The notes under the pieces are model-generated. The model saw only the letters and a program-made list of their open reading frames with translations, did not search any database and had not been told where the DNA came from. Both the position numbers and the translations under genes were made by a program. Below, piece after piece: positions 1 through 8,678 of a DNA stretch of 64,000 nt (within the stretch, counting starts at the first letter, position 1; every line of letters starts with the position of its first letter). The DNA lies in assembly GCF_030818415.1 (NCBI RefSeq), contig NZ_JAUTAE010000001.1, positions 1,738,501 to 1,802,500 of the forward strand, given 5' to 3'. The DNA comes from Sphingomonas sp. SORGH_AS_0950 (GTDB lineage: Bacteria > Pseudomonadota > Alphaproteobacteria > Sphingomonadales > Sphingomonadaceae).

Positions 1-1178
1 GCAACCTGAATTACTTCTGGAATTTCGGCGTGCTGGCAGGCGCCGCGCTCGCCATCCAGATCATCACCGGCGTCGTGCTGGCGATGCATTATGCCGCCAA
101 TGCGGGCGTCGCCTTCGACTCGGTCGAAAGCATCATGCGCGACGTCAATGCGGGCTGGTTCCTGCGCTATGCCCACGCCAATGGCGCGTCGATGTTCTTC
201 ATCGTCGTCTATACCCACATCTTCCGCGGCCTCTATTACGGGTCGTACAAGGCGCCGCGCGAGATGGTGTGGCTGCTGGGCGTCGTCATCTTCCTCCTCA
301 TGATGGCCACCGCCTTCATGGGCTATGTCCTTCCCTGGGGGCAGATGAGCTTTTGGGGGGCGCAGGTCATCACCGGCTTCTTCTCGGCGATCCCGCTGGT
401 CGGCGACACCATCCGCGTCTGGCTGCTGGGCGGGTTCGCGCCGGACAATGCCGCACTCAACCGCTTCTTCTCGCTCCACTATCTGCTGCCCTTCGTGATC
501 GCGGGCGTCATCATCCTGCACATCTGGGCGCTGCACATCCCCGGCTCGAACAACCCGACCGGCGTCGACGTGAAGGGCGAGCAGGATACGGTGCCCTTCC
601 ACCCCTATTACACCGCCAAGGATGCGGTGGGGCTGGGCGTGTTCCTGCTGGTGTTCGCGGGGCTGCTGTTCTTCTTCCCCAATTATCTGGGCCATCCGGA
701 CAATTACATTCCGGCCAACCCGCTCTCGACCCCTGCGCATATCGTGCCCGAATGGTATTTCTGGCCCTTCTACGCGATCCTGCGCGCCTTCACCGCCGAC
801 TTCATCCTGCCCGCCAAGCTGTGGGGCGTGCTGGCGATGTTCGGGTCGATCCTGCTGCTGTTCTTCCTCCCCTGGCTGGACAGCTCGCCGGTGCGGTCGA
901 GCAATTTCCGGCCCAAGGCGCGGATCGCCTTCTGGGTGCTGGTGGTCGACGTGCTGCTGCTCGGCTGGTGCGGGGGGTCGCCCGCGACGCCCTTCTTCAT
1001 CATCCTCAGCCAGGTCACGGCGGCCTATTACTTCCTCCACTTCCTGGTGATCCTGCCCTGGATCGCGCGGACGGAGCGGCCCTCCCCCCTGCCCCATTCG
1101 ATCACCGAAGCCGTGCTGGCCAAACATGGCGGCACCGCGCCCACCAAGTCGGCCCTAACCCCTTCGGCTTCGGCCTGA
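1..1178 (+). CDS. petB: cytochrome b of the bc1 complex (5' partial)
   Basis: Inner-membrane cytochrome b subunit of ubiquinol:cytochrome c oxidoreductase. The frame is open from base 3, so the true start and roughly the first 40-50 residues lie before the window; the first visible residues (NLNYFWNFG) already belong to the mature protein. Haem-ligand histidines are seen in [15 protein letters not shown] and [15 protein letters not shown], and the quinol-oxidation motif PEWY in PEWYFWPFY. Many hydrophobic helices follow. petC starts 25 bases downstream, so the two are almost certainly one operon, with the Rieske gene expected just upstream of the window. Confidence 0.97.
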   Translation, partial: NLNYFWNFGVLAGAALAIQIITGVVLAMHYAANAGVAFDSVESIMRDVNAGWFLRYAHANGASMFFIVVYTHIFRGLYYGSYKAPREMVWLLGVVIFLLMMATAFMGYVLPWGQMSFWGAQVITGFFSAIPLVGDTIRVWLLGGFAPDNAALNRFFSLHYLLPFVIAGVIILHIWALHIPGSNNPTGVDVKGEQDTVPFHPYYTAKDAVGLGVFLLVFAGLLFFFPNYLGHPDNYIPANPLSTPAHIVPEWYFWPFYAILRAFTADFILPAKLWGVLAMFGSILLLFFLPWLDSSPVRSSNFRPKARIAFWVLVVDVLLLGWCGGSPATPFFIILSQVTAAYYFLHFLVILPWIARTERPSPLPHSITEAVLAKHGGTAPTKSALTPSASA

Positions 1179-1203
1179 CACGAACCGAGAGAGGATTTCG
1201 AAC

Positions 1204-2052
1204 ATGGTTCGTGGCATCGCATTCCTGGTCGGGGCGGCCTTCACCCTGGTCCTCGCCATCGCGCTGTGGGGCAGCGTCTCGGGGCTGGTCTCCGACCCGC
1301 CCGCCCCCACCGCCGAAGAGGAGTTCCACCTCCATCCCAAGCCCGCACATCTGGCCTCGGACGGGATATTGGGCCGGTTCGACCGGCGCCAGCTCCAGCG
1401 CGGCTTCCAGGTCTATAAGGAGGTCTGCGCGGCCTGCCATTCGCTGCGGCTGGTGGCGTTCCGCGACCTGAAGGATCTGGGCTATAACGAGGCCGAGGTG
1501 AAGGCGATCGCCAACCAGTGGGTGATCGAACAGCCGAGCATCAACCCGGAGACGGGCGAGGCGACGACGCGCAAGAACGTGCCCGCCGACCATTTCCCCT
1601 CGCCTTTCGCCAACGAGGTCGCGGCGCGCGCGGCGAACAACAACGCGCTGCCGCCCGACCTGTCACTGATGACCAAGGCGCGGCATGACGGCACCAATTA
1701 CGTCTATTCGCTGATCGGCCCCGATGCCTATCGCAACCAGCCCGCCGCGCTGCTGCGCCAGTTCCCGGATGCCAAGACGCCGACGGGACTGCACTACAAT
1801 CCCTATTTCGCGAACCTCAACATCGCGATGCCACCGCCACTGACCCAGGACGGGCAGGTCCAATATACCGACGGCACGCTGGCCACCCGCGACCAGATGG
1901 CCAAGGACGTCGCCGCCTTCCTGACCTGGACCGCCGAGCCCAAGCTGGAATCGCGCCATGCGGCGGGGATCGGGGCGGTGATCTTCATCCTGATCTTCTG
2001 CTTCCTGGCCTGGGGCGCGTATCAGAATGTCTGGCGCGACGTGAAGCATTGA
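1204..2052 (+). CDS. petC: cytochrome c1
   Basis: Membrane-anchored c-type cytochrome of the bc1 complex that takes electrons from the Rieske protein. The 282-residue product has an N-terminal hydrophobic signal/anchor, a CXXCH haem site (VCAACHSL, about residue 77), a C-terminal membrane helix (about residues 255-275) and a short basic tail. The methionine-ligand region is around NIAMPPPLTQDG. It follows petB closely and is followed by a strong hairpin with a T tract, so it is the last gene of the operon. Confidence 0.97.
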   Translation: MVRGIAFLVGAAFTLVLAIALWGSVSGLVSDPPAPTAEEEFHLHPKPAHLASDGILGRFDRRQLQRGFQVYKEVCAACHSLRLVAFRDLKDLGYNEAEVKAIANQWVIEQPSINPETGEATTRKNVPADHFPSPFANEVAARAANNNALPPDLSLMTKARHDGTNYVYSLIGPDAYRNQPAALLRQFPDAKTPTGLHYNPYFANLNIAMPPPLTQDGQVQYTDGTLATRDQMAKDVAAFLTWTAEPKLESRHAAGIGAVIFILIFCFLAWGAYQNVWRDVKH

Positions 2053-2077
2053 GGCCGTATCGGATCATGTGAGAGCC

Positions 2078-2116
2078 TGGGGCGGTTTTCCGACGAGGAA
2101 GCCGCCCTTTTTTTGG
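2078..2116 (+). terminator. Rho-independent terminator after petC
   Basis: GGGCGGTTTTCC pairs with GGAAGCCGCCC around a short loop, followed directly by seven T. It lies 26 bases after the petC stop codon. Confidence 0.85.
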
Positions 2117-2139
2117 GGAACCCGCCGCCCCACTCCCGA

Positions 2140-2246
2140 CCTCCGTTCAGGCTGAGCGAAGTCGAAGCCCATGCCCGAACCTTTCCTCCGGCCCCTTTGG
2201 CAATGGATTCCCTTGGCCTTCGACTTCGCTCAGGCCGAACGGATGG
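2140..2246. repeat. REP-like inverted pair (sphingomonad type)
   Basis: Left arm CTCCGTTCAGGCTGAGCGAA continues into GTCGAAG, and the right arm (2215-2246) is its reverse complement with one change. The same arms recur at 10,548, 22,719-23,187, 27,506 and 33,430-33,810. The element sits in the gap between petC and apt and covers the upstream extension of the apt frame, which supports a later apt start. Confidence 0.8.
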
Positions 2247-2296
2247 TTGGGATTGCCCCCTTTACCCCCGCCGCCATCAGGCCCATGAGGCGCCGC

Positions 2297-2833
2297 ATGA
2301 ACGCCAATGACGATCTGAAAGCCCTGATCCGCACGATCCCGGACTTTCCCAAGCCCGGCATCGCGTTCCGCGACATCACCACCTTGCTGCTCGACCCGGA
2401 GGGTTTCGCGAAGACCATCGAGCGGATGGTCGCCGCGACGCGTGGGCCGGTCGACCTGATCGCAGGGATCGAGGCGCGCGGCTTCCTGTTCGCCGCCGCG
2501 CTGGCGGTGCCGCTGAACGCGGGCGTGCTGCTGATCCGCAAGGACGGCAAGCTGCCCGGCGCGACCATCGCCGAGGATTATGCGCTGGAATATGGCCAGG
2601 ACCGGATCGCGATGCACGAGGATGCGCTGGTCCCCGGCGCGCGCGTCCTGCTGGTCGACGACCTGATCGCCACCGGCGGCACCGCCCGCGCCGCCGTCCG
2701 GCTGCTACGCAGGGCGGGGGGCGTCGTCGAACAGGCGCAGTTCCTGGTCGACCTGCCCGATCTCGGCGGCGCCGACGCGTTGCGGGCCGAGGGGCTGGCG
2801 GTCGATGCGCTGCTGTCCTTTCCCGGCCACTGA
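2297..2833 (+). CDS. apt: adenine phosphoribosyltransferase
   Basis: Purine salvage enzyme that makes AMP from adenine and PRPP in the cytoplasm. From the ATG at 2297 the product is 178 residues, the usual family length. The PRPP-binding loop is LLVDDLIATGGTA, and the N-terminal IRTIPDFPKPGIAFRDIT segment is characteristic. The frame stays open upstream to 2171 but that part is repeat DNA; an in-frame ATG at 2285 adds only MRRR. The stop overlaps the trmL start as TGATG, so the two genes are translationally coupled. Confidence 0.95.
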   Translation: MNANDDLKALIRTIPDFPKPGIAFRDITTLLLDPEGFAKTIERMVAATRGPVDLIAGIEARGFLFAAALAVPLNAGVLLIRKDGKLPGATIAEDYALEYGQDRIAMHEDALVPGARVLLVDDLIATGGTARAAVRLLRRAGGVVEQAQFLVDLPDLGGADALRAEGLAVDALLSFPGH

Positions 2834-3288
2834 TGCGGCTGGCGCTTCATGAGCCCGATATTGCGGGCAATGTCGGCACGCTGATCCGCACCGCGACCTG
2901 TTTCGGCGTCGCGGTCGACCTGATCGAGCCGATGGGCTTTCCCTATTCCAACCGGGCGCTGGCCCGATCGGCGATGGACTATGCCGCCATGGCCCAGGTG
3001 GTGCGCCATGCCGATTGGGACGCCTTCCGCGCCGCCACGCCGGGGCGCATCGTGCTGGCGACGACGCTGGGCGCGCTGCCGCTGCCCGAGATGGTGTTCC
3101 GCCCCGACGACGTGATCCTGCTCGGCTCGGAGGGCGCAGGGGTGCCGGAGGCGGTGCACAACGCCGCCGACATCCGGGTGCGCGTGCCGATGCGCAGCGG
3201 CGTCCGCTCGCTCAACGTCGCGATCACCGGCGGCATCCTGCTGGCCGAGGCGCGGCGGCAGACGGGTTGGGACCAAATGCCGGGTTGA
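2833..3288 (+). CDS. trmL: tRNA (cytidine/uridine-2'-O-)-methyltransferase
   Basis: SpoU-class SAM-dependent methyltransferase predicted to 2'-O-methylate the wobble base (position 34) of leucine tRNAs. The 151-residue product is the short TrmL form without an extra RNA-binding domain. Three SPOUT motifs are visible: [24 protein letters not shown] and [10 protein letters not shown], which build the knotted SAM site. It starts on the last base of the apt stop codon and is followed after 35 bases by hemF. Confidence 0.92.
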   Translation: MRLALHEPDIAGNVGTLIRTATCFGVAVDLIEPMGFPYSNRALARSAMDYAAMAQVVRHADWDAFRAATPGRIVLATTLGALPLPEMVFRPDDVILLGSEGAGVPEAVHNAADIRVRVPMRSGVRSLNVAITGGILLAEARRQTGWDQMPG

Positions 3289-3323
3289 CCCCCGCCCCCT
3301 CCCCCGCCCAGAGACTCCGGATC

Positions 3324-4184
3324 ATGACCAGCCGCACCCCCGACATCGCGCTCGACGCCGAGCAGGACGCCGCCCGCCTCTGGTTCGAATCGCTACGCGA
3401 CCGGATCTGCGCCGCGTTCGAGGCGATCGAGCGCGAGGCGGGGTCGGACGCGGCCTTCACCTATACCGCCTGGGACCGTGCCGATCCCAGCGGCGAGCCC
3501 GGCGGCGGCGGGGTGCGCGGCGTGATGAAGGGGCGCGTCTTCGAAAAGGTCGGCGTCAACGTCTCGACCGTCGGCGGCACGTTCGAGGGGCCGTTCGCCC
3601 AGACCATCCACGGCGCGGGCGAGGATCCGCGCTTCGTGGCGACCGGCATCAGCCTGGTCGCGCACATGGCCAACCCGCATGTCCCCGCGGTCCATATGAA
3701 CACCCGCTTCCTGACCACGACCAAGCGCTGGTTCGGCGGCGGCGCGGACCTGAATCCGCCGCTGCCCATCGACGAGGATACCGCCGAATTCCATGCCGCG
3801 ATGCAGGCGGCGTGCGATGCGCATGACCCGGACCATTATCCCCGGTTCAAGGCCTGGGCCGACGATTATTTCTACATCCCCCACCGCAAGGTGCATCGGG
3901 GCGTGGGCGGCATCTTCTACGATCATCTGGAGGGCGACTTCGACGCCAATTTCGCGCTGACCCGCGATGTCGGCGAGGCGTTCCTGGACGTCTATCCGCG
4001 TATCGTCCGGCGGCGGATGGACCAGCCCTTTACCGAGGCGGATCGCGCGACGATGCTGGCGTGGCGCGGCCGCTATGCCGAGTTCAACCTGGTCCATGAT
4101 CGCGGCACGCTGTTCGGACTGAAGACCGGCGGCAATATCGAGGCGATCCTGATGAGCCTGCCGCCGCTCGCGACCTGGGAATAA
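3324..4184 (+). CDS. hemF: oxygen-dependent coproporphyrinogen-III oxidase
   Basis: Catalyses the oxygen-dependent double decarboxylation of coproporphyrinogen III in haem synthesis. The 286-residue product starts at the ATG at 3324; the longer open frame back to 3015 lies inside trmL and is rejected. Conserved family segments include [38 protein letters not shown] and [10 protein letters not shown]. The next gene starts only three bases after the stop, so apt, trmL, hemF and the GNAT gene probably form one transcript. Confidence 0.95.
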   Translation: MTSRTPDIALDAEQDAARLWFESLRDRICAAFEAIEREAGSDAAFTYTAWDRADPSGEPGGGGVRGVMKGRVFEKVGVNVSTVGGTFEGPFAQTIHGAGEDPRFVATGISLVAHMANPHVPAVHMNTRFLTTTKRWFGGGADLNPPLPIDEDTAEFHAAMQAACDAHDPDHYPRFKAWADDYFYIPHRKVHRGVGGIFYDHLEGDFDANFALTRDVGEAFLDVYPRIVRRRMDQPFTEADRATMLAWRGRYAEFNLVHDRGTLFGLKTGGNIEAILMSLPPLATWE

Positions 4185-4187
4185 TCC

Positions 4188-4781
4188 ATGGCGCTGATCC
4201 CCGTCGATCCCGGCGAGATCGCCACCATCGTCACCACGCTGGAGATGCGCGAGCGCCCGCGCCCGCGCCCGATGCTCGCCTCGCCGTTGCGGCTGACCGC
4301 CTGGGCCAGGCCCGACCCGGCCAAATACCGGGCGCTGTTCGCGCGGGTCGGCGCGCCGTGGCTGTGGTTCTCGCGGCTGGTGATGGACGATGCGATGCTG
4401 ACCGGGATCATCCACGATCCCGCCGTCTCGGTCTTCGCGGTGATCGACCGGATGGGGATCGAGGTCGGCTTGCTCGAACTCGACCATCGCCAGACGGGCG
4501 CGTGCGAGATCGGCTATTTCGGGCTGATCCCCGAGCTGGCGGGGCATGGCCATGGCCGTTGGCTGATGGCGCAGGCGATGCTGCGCGCCTGGACGCCGGG
4601 GGTGGAGCGGGTCTGGGTGCATACCTGCACGCTCGACCATCCCTCGGCGCTGAGCTTCTACCGCAAGCAGGGATTCACCCCGATCGGGCGCGCGATCGAG
4701 ACCTTTCCCGATCCCCGCGCGCTGGGGCTGTTGCCCGAGGATGCCGCGCCGCAGATCCCGCGCCTGGGGATCAGCGGCTGA
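4188..4781 (+). CDS. GNAT-family N-acetyltransferase
   Basis: 197-residue protein with a GNAT core: a beta strand ending in GLLELDHRQTGACEIGYFGL, then the acetyl-CoA loop ELAGHGHGRWLM (Q/R-x-x-G-x-A/G type), then LDHPSALSFYRKQGFTPIG, the usual C-terminal motif. The substrate cannot be read from sequence. It starts three bases after hemF and is likely co-transcribed. Its last 11 bases overlap the convergent membrane-protein gene at 4771. Confidence 0.85.
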   Translation: MALIPVDPGEIATIVTTLEMRERPRPRPMLASPLRLTAWARPDPAKYRALFARVGAPWLWFSRLVMDDAMLTGIIHDPAVSVFAVIDRMGIEVGLLELDHRQTGACEIGYFGLIPELAGHGHGRWLMAQAMLRAWTPGVERVWVHTCTLDHPSALSFYRKQGFTPIGRAIETFPDPRALGLLPEDAAPQIPRLGISG

Positions 4782-5511
4782 CCAGTCGGCGATAGGCAGC
4801 GAGTGCGATCAGCGCCTGGGCGACCCCGGACGCCAGCGCCACCGCCGCTGCCCCGGTCTGGAGCAGGGCGATCGCGACCGGATTGCCGCCGCTGCCCTGC
4901 ACCGTGTCGATCAGCAGGATGAAGGGCTGGCCCAGGATCATCCCGCCCAGATAGGTGCAGGAGGCCAGCGCCGCCATCGGCAGCCCGACGCCCCGCGTCA
5001 GCGCGAACGAGCGGGCCAGCGCCGCCAGCGCGGGCATCCGCCGCTCGGCCAGCAGGATCGGGCCGACCAGCAGCAACCGCCCCGCGACATACAGCCCCGG
5101 CAGGATGTAGAGCAGCATGCCCGCCCCCACCGGCAACGCCACCAGGATCATCGCGAGCAGGAAGCGCGGCGCGATCCGCAGGCTGACGTTCAGCGCCTGT
5201 CCCACCGTCAACCGGCCGCCGCCCAGATGCAGCGCCAGCAGCGCCGCGATGCCGATCAGCCCGATCGCATAGGTGGCGAAATACCAGCCGCCATATTGCC
5301 CCGCCCAGTTGCCGACCGAATCGACCCAGGCCATCGCCCGCGCCGCGCCGTCCGCCGCGTCCTCCTCGGGCAGGGGCGGCGCAGGCACCAGCAGGCCGAG
5401 CGCGAGCGTCGGCAGGAACAGGAAGGGCGCGGCCAGCCGCAGCGTAAGGTCGGCATTCCGGCGGAACAGGCCCCAGGCGTCCCGCAGCGCAGCCATCATG
5501 TCGAACGTCAT
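4771..5511 (-). CDS. multi-pass membrane protein, function unknown
   Basis: 246-residue hydrophobic protein with about five or six membrane segments (for example LAAPFLFLPTLALGLLVP and FLLAMILVALPVGAGMLLYI). The start is the ATG at 5511, which overlaps the stop of the preceding gene as TGATG, so the two are coupled. A stretch near the middle (GGGRLTVGQALNVSLRIAPR) resembles the membrane domain seen in DUF975/YciC-like and glycerophosphodiesterase-associated proteins, but this is weak. It overlaps the convergent GNAT gene by 11 bases. Confidence 0.75.
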   Translation of the reverse strand: MTFDMMAALRDAWGLFRRNADLTLRLAAPFLFLPTLALGLLVPAPPLPEEDAADGAARAMAWVDSVGNWAGQYGGWYFATYAIGLIGIAALLALHLGGGRLTVGQALNVSLRIAPRFLLAMILVALPVGAGMLLYILPGLYVAGRLLLVGPILLAERRMPALAALARSFALTRGVGLPMAALASCTYLGGMILGQPFILLIDTVQGSGGNPVAIALLQTGAAAVALASGVAQALIALAAYRRLVSR

Positions 5512-6362
5512 CACAGCGACGGCGTGCCGTCCTCCGTGGCCGGACCGGCGGGATGCTCGGCCGCCGTCGCGACATAGAGCCGGGCGACGAAGACATAGGC
5601 CAGCGTCATGAAGGCGGCGGTGACGATCGACCCCAGCACCCCGACCAGCCCCAGCACGATCCCCGGCCGGTCGGGCCCGAGCGCCAGCCGCAGGACGGCA
5701 CCGGTCACCCCCTGCACCGCCAGCGTGGTGACGAACAGGACGATCAGGAACAGCAGCGAGACGCCGATCAACCGCCAGGTCATCCCACGCGTCAACGTCA
5801 GCGACCGGCGATAGGCGCCCAGCCCCCGGCGCTCGTTCAGGACCACCGCATAAAGGGGCATGAACCGCACGCCGATCCACACCGCGACCAGGGCGAGGGC
5901 CAGGATGTAGAGCCCCAGAATCGCACCCAGCCCCGAGGGGATGGGCGGCATCAGCGCGGGATTGCCATTGGCGGCCACCGCCTGCGCGAAGTCGAAGCCC
6001 GAGGCCCCCAGCAGGACCATGGGAATGAGGATCGCGACCATGAACGCCAGGCCCAGCACCAATGCCACGCCCAGCGCCGCCGGGAATCGCCGCCACCCGG
6101 CACGCGCCGCATCGGCCTGGGTGGTCGCGGGATGGGTGGCCAGCGCCATGATCGCCAGCTGCGCCCAGATGCCCAGCAGCGCGCCCAGGATCGTCGATAC
6201 CATCATCAGGCCGCCATGCGGCACGCTGCCTGCGGGGACGAGCAGCAACTGGATCAGGACCGGGACCACGAACCCGATCGCGGCGAAGGGGACCAGCATC
6301 CCGGCCCTGCCCGCCAGCACCTGTTGCGTGCTGTCCCACACCGATCCGATCCTGACGGTCAT
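5511..6362 (-). CDS. multi-pass membrane protein, function unknown (paired with the next gene)
   Basis: 283-residue protein with about six membrane segments. It starts MTVRIGSVWDSTQQVL, then a short hydrophilic stretch, then helices such as FAAIGFVVPVLIQLLLVP. The segment RRGLGAYRRSLTLTRGMTWR between helices parallels ERRMPALAALARSFALTRGV in the downstream gene, so the two proteins are probably distant paralogues acting as a hetero-oligomer. They are divergent from lipB. No enzymatic motif is visible. Confidence 0.75.
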   Translation of the reverse strand: MTVRIGSVWDSTQQVLAGRAGMLVPFAAIGFVVPVLIQLLLVPAGSVPHGGLMMVSTILGALLGIWAQLAIMALATHPATTQADAARAGWRRFPAALGVALVLGLAFMVAILIPMVLLGASGFDFAQAVAANGNPALMPPIPSGLGAILGLYILALALVAVWIGVRFMPLYAVVLNERRGLGAYRRSLTLTRGMTWRLIGVSLLFLIVLFVTTLAVQGVTGAVLRLALGPDRPGIVLGLVGVLGSIVTAAFMTLAYVFVARLYVATAAEHPAGPATEDGTPSL

Positions 6363-6534
6363 CTTGCTTCCCTTTGCCCCGTCATGCGGCCGACCTGTCC
6401 GGCGTCATCCGTCATGAACATGACTCCTGCCTAACCGATTGCCGGACGGGACGCCATCGGTCGCGTTGGCCCGCCGCCCCCGTCCCGGCGGAACGCTTGC
6501 ATCGCCGCCGCCCCGGGCGCAGATAGCGCGCATC

Positions 6535-7206
6535 GTGACCGATCTTCCCGCCTTTTCCGATATCGAATGGCGCATCAGCGCCGGGCTCACCCCCTATGAC
6601 CAGTCGCTTGCCGAGATGGAGGCGCGCGCCGCCGCGGTGGCGGCGGGCGAGGCGCGCGAGCTGGTCTGGCTGCTCGAACATCCCCCCGTCTATACGGCGG
6701 GGACCAGCGCCGATCCGGCCGAGCTGGTCGATCCGCGCTTTCCGGTGCACCAGACCGGGCGCGGCGGCAAATATACCTATCATGGGCCCGGACAGCGGAC
6801 CGGCTATCTGGTGCTCGACCTGACCAAGCGCGGCCGCGACGTGCGGCAGTTCGTCCATGCGCTGGAGGACTGGCTGATCGCCGCGCTCGCCCGGCTGGGG
6901 GTGAATGCGTTCAGCGTGGACGGGCGCGTCGGCATCTGGACCCGCGACGGCGGGCCGGAGGCCAAGATCGGCGCGATCGGGGTGCGCGTGCGCCGCTGGG
7001 TCACGCTGCACGGCTTCGCGGTCAATATCGCGCCCGACCTGTCCCATTTCGGCGGCATCGTCCCCTGCGGCCTGCCGGAGTTCCCGGTGACCAGTCTTTT
7101 TGCGTTGAATGGCACCAAGTCATTGGAAACCTTTGACGAGGCGCTTGCGTTCAGCTTTCCGGCTTTCCTCAAGACCCTTGATCCGGTCCGACAAAACGAG
7201 GCTTGA
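6535..7206 (+). CDS. lipB: octanoyl-[acyl-carrier-protein]:protein N-octanoyltransferase
   Basis: Transfers octanoate from acyl carrier protein to lipoyl domains, the first step of lipoate synthesis. I place the start at GTG 6535 ([13 protein letters not shown]), giving 223 residues, the usual size; the open frame back to 6439 adds proline-arginine-rich sequence without homology. The catalytic cysteine is in [14 protein letters not shown], the catalytic lysine in [10 protein letters not shown], and [18 protein letters not shown] is the family signature. Confidence 0.93.
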   Translation: MTDLPAFSDIEWRISAGLTPYDQSLAEMEARAAAVAAGEARELVWLLEHPPVYTAGTSADPAELVDPRFPVHQTGRGGKYTYHGPGQRTGYLVLDLTKRGRDVRQFVHALEDWLIAALARLGVNAFSVDGRVGIWTRDGGPEAKIGAIGVRVRRWVTLHGFAVNIAPDLSHFGGIVPCGLPEFPVTSLFALNGTKSLETFDEALAFSFPAFLKTLDPVRQNEA

Positions 7207-7296
7207 GGACCAGGCGGTATCCGATTAATGTCCACCCCGATTTGGGTAATAGGGCCAGCAAGCCGTTCCAAATCCTTATTATCAAGGGAGCTTCCA

Positions 7297-7563
7297 ATGC
7301 GTGCAATCATCTCCAAGGTCCTGACGGGCTCGATCATCGCCGGCGCGGCGCTCGCGGTTTCGGCTTGCGGCTCGAAGACCGAGAACACCACCGACGCGAA
7401 CATGACCACCGAAATGAACGCTTCGGAAGGCATGGACACCACCACCGACAACATGACCGCCGTCGACGGCGCCATGAACGGTGGCGTGATGGCCAACGAC
7501 ACCATGTCGAACGACATGATGATGGCCAACGACACGATGACCAACGCGTCGAACGCGATGTAA
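7297..7563 (+). CDS. small Met/Asn/Asp/Thr-rich lipoprotein
   Basis: 88 residues from the ATG at 7297, preceded at a good distance by AAGGGAG. The N-terminus is a lipoprotein signal with lipobox AVSAC (Cys 24). The mature part of about 65 residues has 12 methionines and no Lys/Arg after Lys27; it is made of degenerate repeats of the type MANDTMSND / MANDTMTNAS. No known domain is recognised. Methionine- and acid-rich exported peptides can bind copper or other soft metals, but that is speculation here. A strong terminator follows, so it is monocistronic. Confidence 0.8.
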   Translation: MRAIISKVLTGSIIAGAALAVSACGSKTENTTDANMTTEMNASEGMDTTTDNMTAVDGAMNGGVMANDTMSNDMMMANDTMTNASNAM

Positions 7564-7591
7564 TCATCGCCAGGATCATTCCTGACGACAG

Positions 7592-7622
7592 GGGCCGTCC
7601 GGGCGACCGGGCGGCCCTTTTC
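7592..7622 (+). terminator. Rho-independent terminator after the Met-rich lipoprotein gene
   Basis: GGGCCGTCCGG pairs with CCGGGCGGCCC (one mismatch) across the loop GCGA, followed by a run of T. It is 28 bases after the stop codon. Confidence 0.85.
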
Positions 7623-7809
7623 ATAAGTGCGCCAGCCCGCACCAAGGGGTGTCGGTGCCACCGCCAACACCGCGATTTCGCTGCCTTTCCGTAACGACCG
7701 ATCGCATCCGACAATCGACGCGACCCCGTGATTTCCATTTGGGTCGGCCCCCAAAAAGCGTTATGTTTCGGGACGCTCGAAAGCCCTACGGGGGAAGGAT
7801 CGGAACACA

Positions 7810-8517
7810 ATGAAGGTGGTGCGTACCGCGCTGGTCGCCGGCGTGGCTTTTTGGGGGATGGGTGCCGCGGCACCCGCATCGGCACAATTCTTCCTGCAGC
7901 CCTATAATTTCCAGGGAAAGCCCGTTCAGGGCGACGAACCCGGCATCGGCCAGCCGCTGCCCGGCGCGACCCCGGCCGAGCTGCGCGCGGGGCTGCTCTG
8001 GAACATGCGCGCCGCGCTCAACGTCGCCGCGCTGCAATGCCAGTTCGAGCCGACGCTGGCCACGGTCGCCAATTACAATGCCATCCTGAAGGATCATGAG
8101 GGCGAGCTGAAGGGCGCGTTCGACACGCTCGGTGCCTATTTCAAGCGCAAGAACAAGACCGTGAAGGAAGGCCAGAACGCGCTCGACCAGTTCGGCACGC
8201 GCACCTATGCCAGCTTCTCCTCGGTGTCGGGCCAGCTGGGCTTCTGTCAGACGGCCAGCTCGATCCTGCATCAGGCGGTCTTCACCCCGCGCGGCCATCT
8301 GGGCGAGCTGGCGGTCGACCGGATGCAGGAACTGCGCAACAGCCTGGTCCCTTATGGCGAGCAGCGCTTCCCGCGCTATATCGGCCGCGAGCATGTCGCC
8401 GTGACCATGCCGCGCCTCGACGCGCTGTGCTGGAACAAGCGGGCCGAATGGGTCGTCAAGAAGTGCGGGCCGCAGAACTGGCCGCCCGCCGGCGCGACCA
8501 ACCTCGCCGCGCGCTGA
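7810..8517 (+). CDS. secreted protein of unknown function
   Basis: 235 residues with a clear Sec signal peptide ending ASAQ|FFLQPY near residue 26. The mature protein has four cysteines (in ALQCQFEP, GFCQTAS, DALCWNK and KKCGPQ), compatible with two periplasmic disulphides. There are no transmembrane segments after the signal and no catalytic motif I recognise. It is preceded by GGGGGAAGG. It stands alone between terminators/repeats. Proteins of this type seem to be conserved hypotheticals of sphingomonads, but I cannot name a family. Confidence 0.8.
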   Translation: MKVVRTALVAGVAFWGMGAAAPASAQFFLQPYNFQGKPVQGDEPGIGQPLPGATPAELRAGLLWNMRAALNVAALQCQFEPTLATVANYNAILKDHEGELKGAFDTLGAYFKRKNKTVKEGQNALDQFGTRTYASFSSVSGQLGFCQTASSILHQAVFTPRGHLGELAVDRMQELRNSLVPYGEQRFPRYIGREHVAVTMPRLDALCWNKRAEWVVKKCGPQNWPPAGATNLAAR

Positions 8518-8521
8518 ACCC

Positions 8522-8650
8522 TATTCCTCCCCGACACGGGGAGGTTGCAGGCCGAAGGCCTGACGGAGGGGTTTTCCCGGCGGCGAGGCAGAGCCGACCT
8601 CGCCAGCCGGGACACCCCTCCACCATGTTTCGCATGGTCCCCCTCCCCTT
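8522..8650. repeat. palindromic intergenic element
   Basis: Contains CCTCCCCGACACGGGGAGG, a second palindrome around GCAGGCCGAAGGCCTG, and CCCGG...CCGGG arms flanking GGCGAGG...CCTCGCC, ending with CACCATGTTTCGCATGGTCC. It is a composite of several short hairpins between two plus-strand genes, with no coding signal. Confidence 0.65.
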
Positions 8651-8678
8651 TCGCGCCGGAATTTGCTACGCGCGCGCC

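Noticed and set aside
2171..2296. N-terminal extension of apt
   Set aside because: The extension translates the REP element, and the enzyme has its usual length from 2297.
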